Source of the DNA: an uncultured Anaerobutyricum sp.
GTDB taxonomy: Bacteria; Bacillota; Clostridia; Lachnospirales; Lachnospiraceae
DNA length: 16,245 nt
Direction: 5' to 3'
Assembly: GCF_934307085.1 (NCBI RefSeq)
Contig: NZ_CAKRCF010000054.1
Coordinates: 1-16,245, forward strand
Part shown: positions 14,468-16,245 of the stretch, piece after piece
How positions within the stretch are numbered: the stretch's first letter is position 1
How the letters are laid out: each line of letters starts with the position of its first letter
Notes under the pieces: generated by a model
Databases searched by the model: none
The model's input: only the letters and a program-made list of their open reading frames with translations
What the model was told of the DNA's origin: nothing
Position numbers and translations under genes: made by a program

Positions 14468-16243
14468 ATGAAAGTTCTCGAAAAAAATGGACAGGTAATC
14501 GAAGGTAATTTTGAAGAAAAAGAAGTAAAAGAAGCGTTCTGGCACACAAGCGCCCATGTACTAGCGCAGGCAGTAAAGAGATTATATCCGGATACGAAAT
14601 GTGCAATTGGTCCAGCAATTGATAACGGATTTTACTATGATTTTGATTTTTCTTTTCCATTTACAGAGGAGAATCTTGCAGCAATCGAAAAAGAAATGAA
14701 GAAGATTGTAAAGCAGTCTCTTCCATTAGAAGTATTTGAGGTTACAAAAGAAAAAGCCTTAGATTACATGAAAGAAAGACAGGAAGATTACAAAGTAGAA
14801 ATGATTGAGGAACTTTCAGAAGGAGAGACAATCACATTTTATAAACAGGGAGATTACGAGGAATTTTGTGCAGGACCTCACGTATCTAATACCTGTGTAA
14901 TTAAGGCAATCAAACTTCTTTCGACAGCAGGTGCTTACTGGCGCGGTGATGAGAAAAATAAAATGCTTACAAGAATTTATGGAATTTCTTTCCCAAAAGC
15001 TGCTGAATTAAAAGAGTATCTGAATATGCTCGAAGAGGCAAAGAAGAGAGATCATAGAAAGCTTGGAAAAGAACTTGGATTATTTACGATCATGGAGGAA
15101 GGTCCAGGTTTCCCATTCTTTTTACCAAAGGGAATGGTACTGAAAAATACTCTGATTGACTATTGGAGAAAGATGCATACAAGAGAAGGATATGAAGAAA
15201 TCTCCACACCAATCCTCTTAAACAGACAGCTTTGGGAAACATCAGGCCATTGGGATCATTACAGAGAAAATATGTACACAACAGTCATTGACGACATGGA
15301 TTTTGCGGTAAAGCCAATGAACTGTCCGGGTGGAATGCTTGTTTACAAGATGGAACCACGTTCCTACAAAGAGCTTCCTCTTCGACTTGGCGAACTTGGT
15401 CTCGTACACCGTCATGAAAAGTCAGGACAGCTTCACGGACTGATGCGTGTAAGATGTTTTACACAGGATGATGCCCATATCTTCATGACAGAGAGCCAGA
15501 TAGAAGGGGAAATCCAGAAAGTTGTAAAACTTATTGATGAAGTATACAAAAAGTTTGGATTTACTTACCATGTAGAATTATCCACTCGTCCAGACGACAG
15601 CATGGGAACAGAAGAAGAGTGGGAAGTAGCAACAAATGCACTGGAAAATGCAATCAAAGCTATGAACATTCCTTACGAAGTAAATGAAGGTGACGGCGCA
15701 TTTTATGGACCAAAGCTTGACTTCCATTTACAGGATTCTATTGGAAGAACATGGCAGTGCGGAACAATTCAGCTTGACTTTCAGCTTCCACAGCGATTTG
15801 AAGCAGAATATATTGGTGCAGACGGAGAAAAGCATCGTCCAATAATGATTCACCGTGTTGTATTTGGTTCTATAGAGCGATTCATCGGAATATTAATTGA
15901 GCATTATGCCGGCAAGTTCCCAACTTGGTTAGCACCAGTACAGGCGAAAGTGCTTCCAGTATCCGATAAATTTGCAGATTACGCAAAACAGGTTGCCGAG
16001 CAGCTTAAAAAAGATGGCGTTCGTGTAGAAGTCGATGACCGCGACGAGAAACTTGGCTATAAAATTAGACAGGCACAGCTCCAGAAAGTTCCTTATATGC
16101 TTATTCTCGGAGAAAAAGAGCAGAGTGCAGGAACGGTTTCTGTTCGTAAGAGAGATCTTATTGATGAGAATGACAGCCCAGAACTTGGCGCAATGAGCGT
16201 GGAGAAATTTGCCGCAATCATTAAAGAAGAATCTCAGTATTAA
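14468..16243 (+). CDS. thrS: Threonine-tRNA ligase lacking the TGS domain
   Basis: A 591-residue cytoplasmic enzyme that attaches threonine to tRNA-Thr. The editing domain is intact: HTSAH (26-30) is the HxxxH motif and CAGPH (134-138) completes the site that removes mischarged serine. The class II core has zinc ligands C286 (MNCPGG), H337 (QDDAH) and H462 (IHRVV), motif 2 around VHRHE (313-317), and motif 3 around GSIERF (467-472). The anticodon-binding domain fills about 485-591 (AKVLPVSDKFADYA, DDRDEKLGYKIRQAQ). The N-terminal TGS domain of about 60 residues, present in most bacterial ThrRS (about 640 residues), is missing. The chosen ATG has GGAGG 9 bases before it, and no TGS-like frame is seen upstream, so this is a true short form. 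NCPGG replaces the commoner NCPGH. Expression is under the T-box. The stop falls 2 bases before the window end. Confidence 0.95.
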   Translation: MKVLEKNGQVIEGNFEEKEVKEAFWHTSAHVLAQAVKRLYPDTKCAIGPAIDNGFYYDFDFSFPFTEENLAAIEKEMKKIVKQSLPLEVFEVTKEKALDYMKERQEDYKVEMIEELSEGETITFYKQGDYEEFCAGPHVSNTCVIKAIKLLSTAGAYWRGDEKNKMLTRIYGISFPKAAELKEYLNMLEEAKKRDHRKLGKELGLFTIMEEGPGFPFFLPKGMVLKNTLIDYWRKMHTREGYEEISTPILLNRQLWETSGHWDHYRENMYTTVIDDMDFAVKPMNCPGGMLVYKMEPRSYKELPLRLGELGLVHRHEKSGQLHGLMRVRCFTQDDAHIFMTESQIEGEIQKVVKLIDEVYKKFGFTYHVELSTRPDDSMGTEEEWEVATNALENAIKAMNIPYEVNEGDGAFYGPKLDFHLQDSIGRTWQCGTIQLDFQLPQRFEAEYIGADGEKHRPIMIHRVVFGSIERFIGILIEHYAGKFPTWLAPVQAKVLPVSDKFADYAKQVAEQLKKDGVRVEVDDRDEKLGYKIRQAQLQKVPYMLILGEKEQSAGTVSVRKRDLIDENDSPELGAMSVEKFAAIIKEESQY

Positions 16244-16245
16244 AT

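Noticed and set aside
1..16245. CRISPR array, tRNA genes, insertion sequences or phage genes
   Set aside because: No regularly spaced direct repeats, tRNA-like cloverleaf, transposase, integrase or phage structural protein was found on reading either strand.

Overview
The window looks chromosomal and from a low-GC Gram-positive anaerobe, most likely a gut-type Clostridia (Lachnospiraceae-like). The basis is AT-rich intergenic DNA, strong AGGAGG-type ribosome binding sites, a T-box riboswitch before thrS, a lipobox lipoprotein with a Ser/Thr-rich spacer, and a stand-alone PqqD-like protein beside an OPT peptide transporter. The genus cannot be fixed from the sequence alone.

Left part (1-6096), all genes on the minus strand. 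It starts with a 100-bp hairpin made of a 33-bp perfect inverted repeat. Next is a two-gene type II restriction-modification unit. The probable PD-(D/E)XK endonuclease is upstream (2807 to 1905) and the TaqI-like N6-adenine methyltransferase follows (1829 to 243). The 75-bp gap between them holds a terminator-like hairpin, and a possible methyltransferase promoter sits at the gap and the end of the endonuclease gene. Further right are a small membrane protein with a possible winged-helix tail (2948-3313), an orphan PqqD-like protein (3520-3882), a repeat-rich spacer (3985-4124), and an OPT-family oligopeptide transporter (4204-6096) with a clear terminator.

Right part (6670-16243), all genes on the plus strand. 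In order it holds a four-helix DUF2798-type membrane protein behind a long leader, a small secreted protein, a SulP/STAS anion transporter with a roughly 195-residue charged tail, a 210-bp nested palindrome, a beta-helix lipoprotein, a YhfW-like FAD oxidoreductase without the usual C-terminal Rieske domain, and a T-box (Thr, ACC specifier) controlling a complete ThrRS that lacks the N-terminal TGS domain.

Most genes appear to be single transcription units with their own promoters. The clearest functional pairings are the R-M unit and the T-box with thrS. No tRNA, rRNA, CRISPR array, transposase or phage gene was seen. The best candidates for something not standard are the long hairpins (1-100 and 10236-10442), the wiring of the R-M gap, the SulP tail, and the orphan PqqD-like protein next to a peptide transporter.
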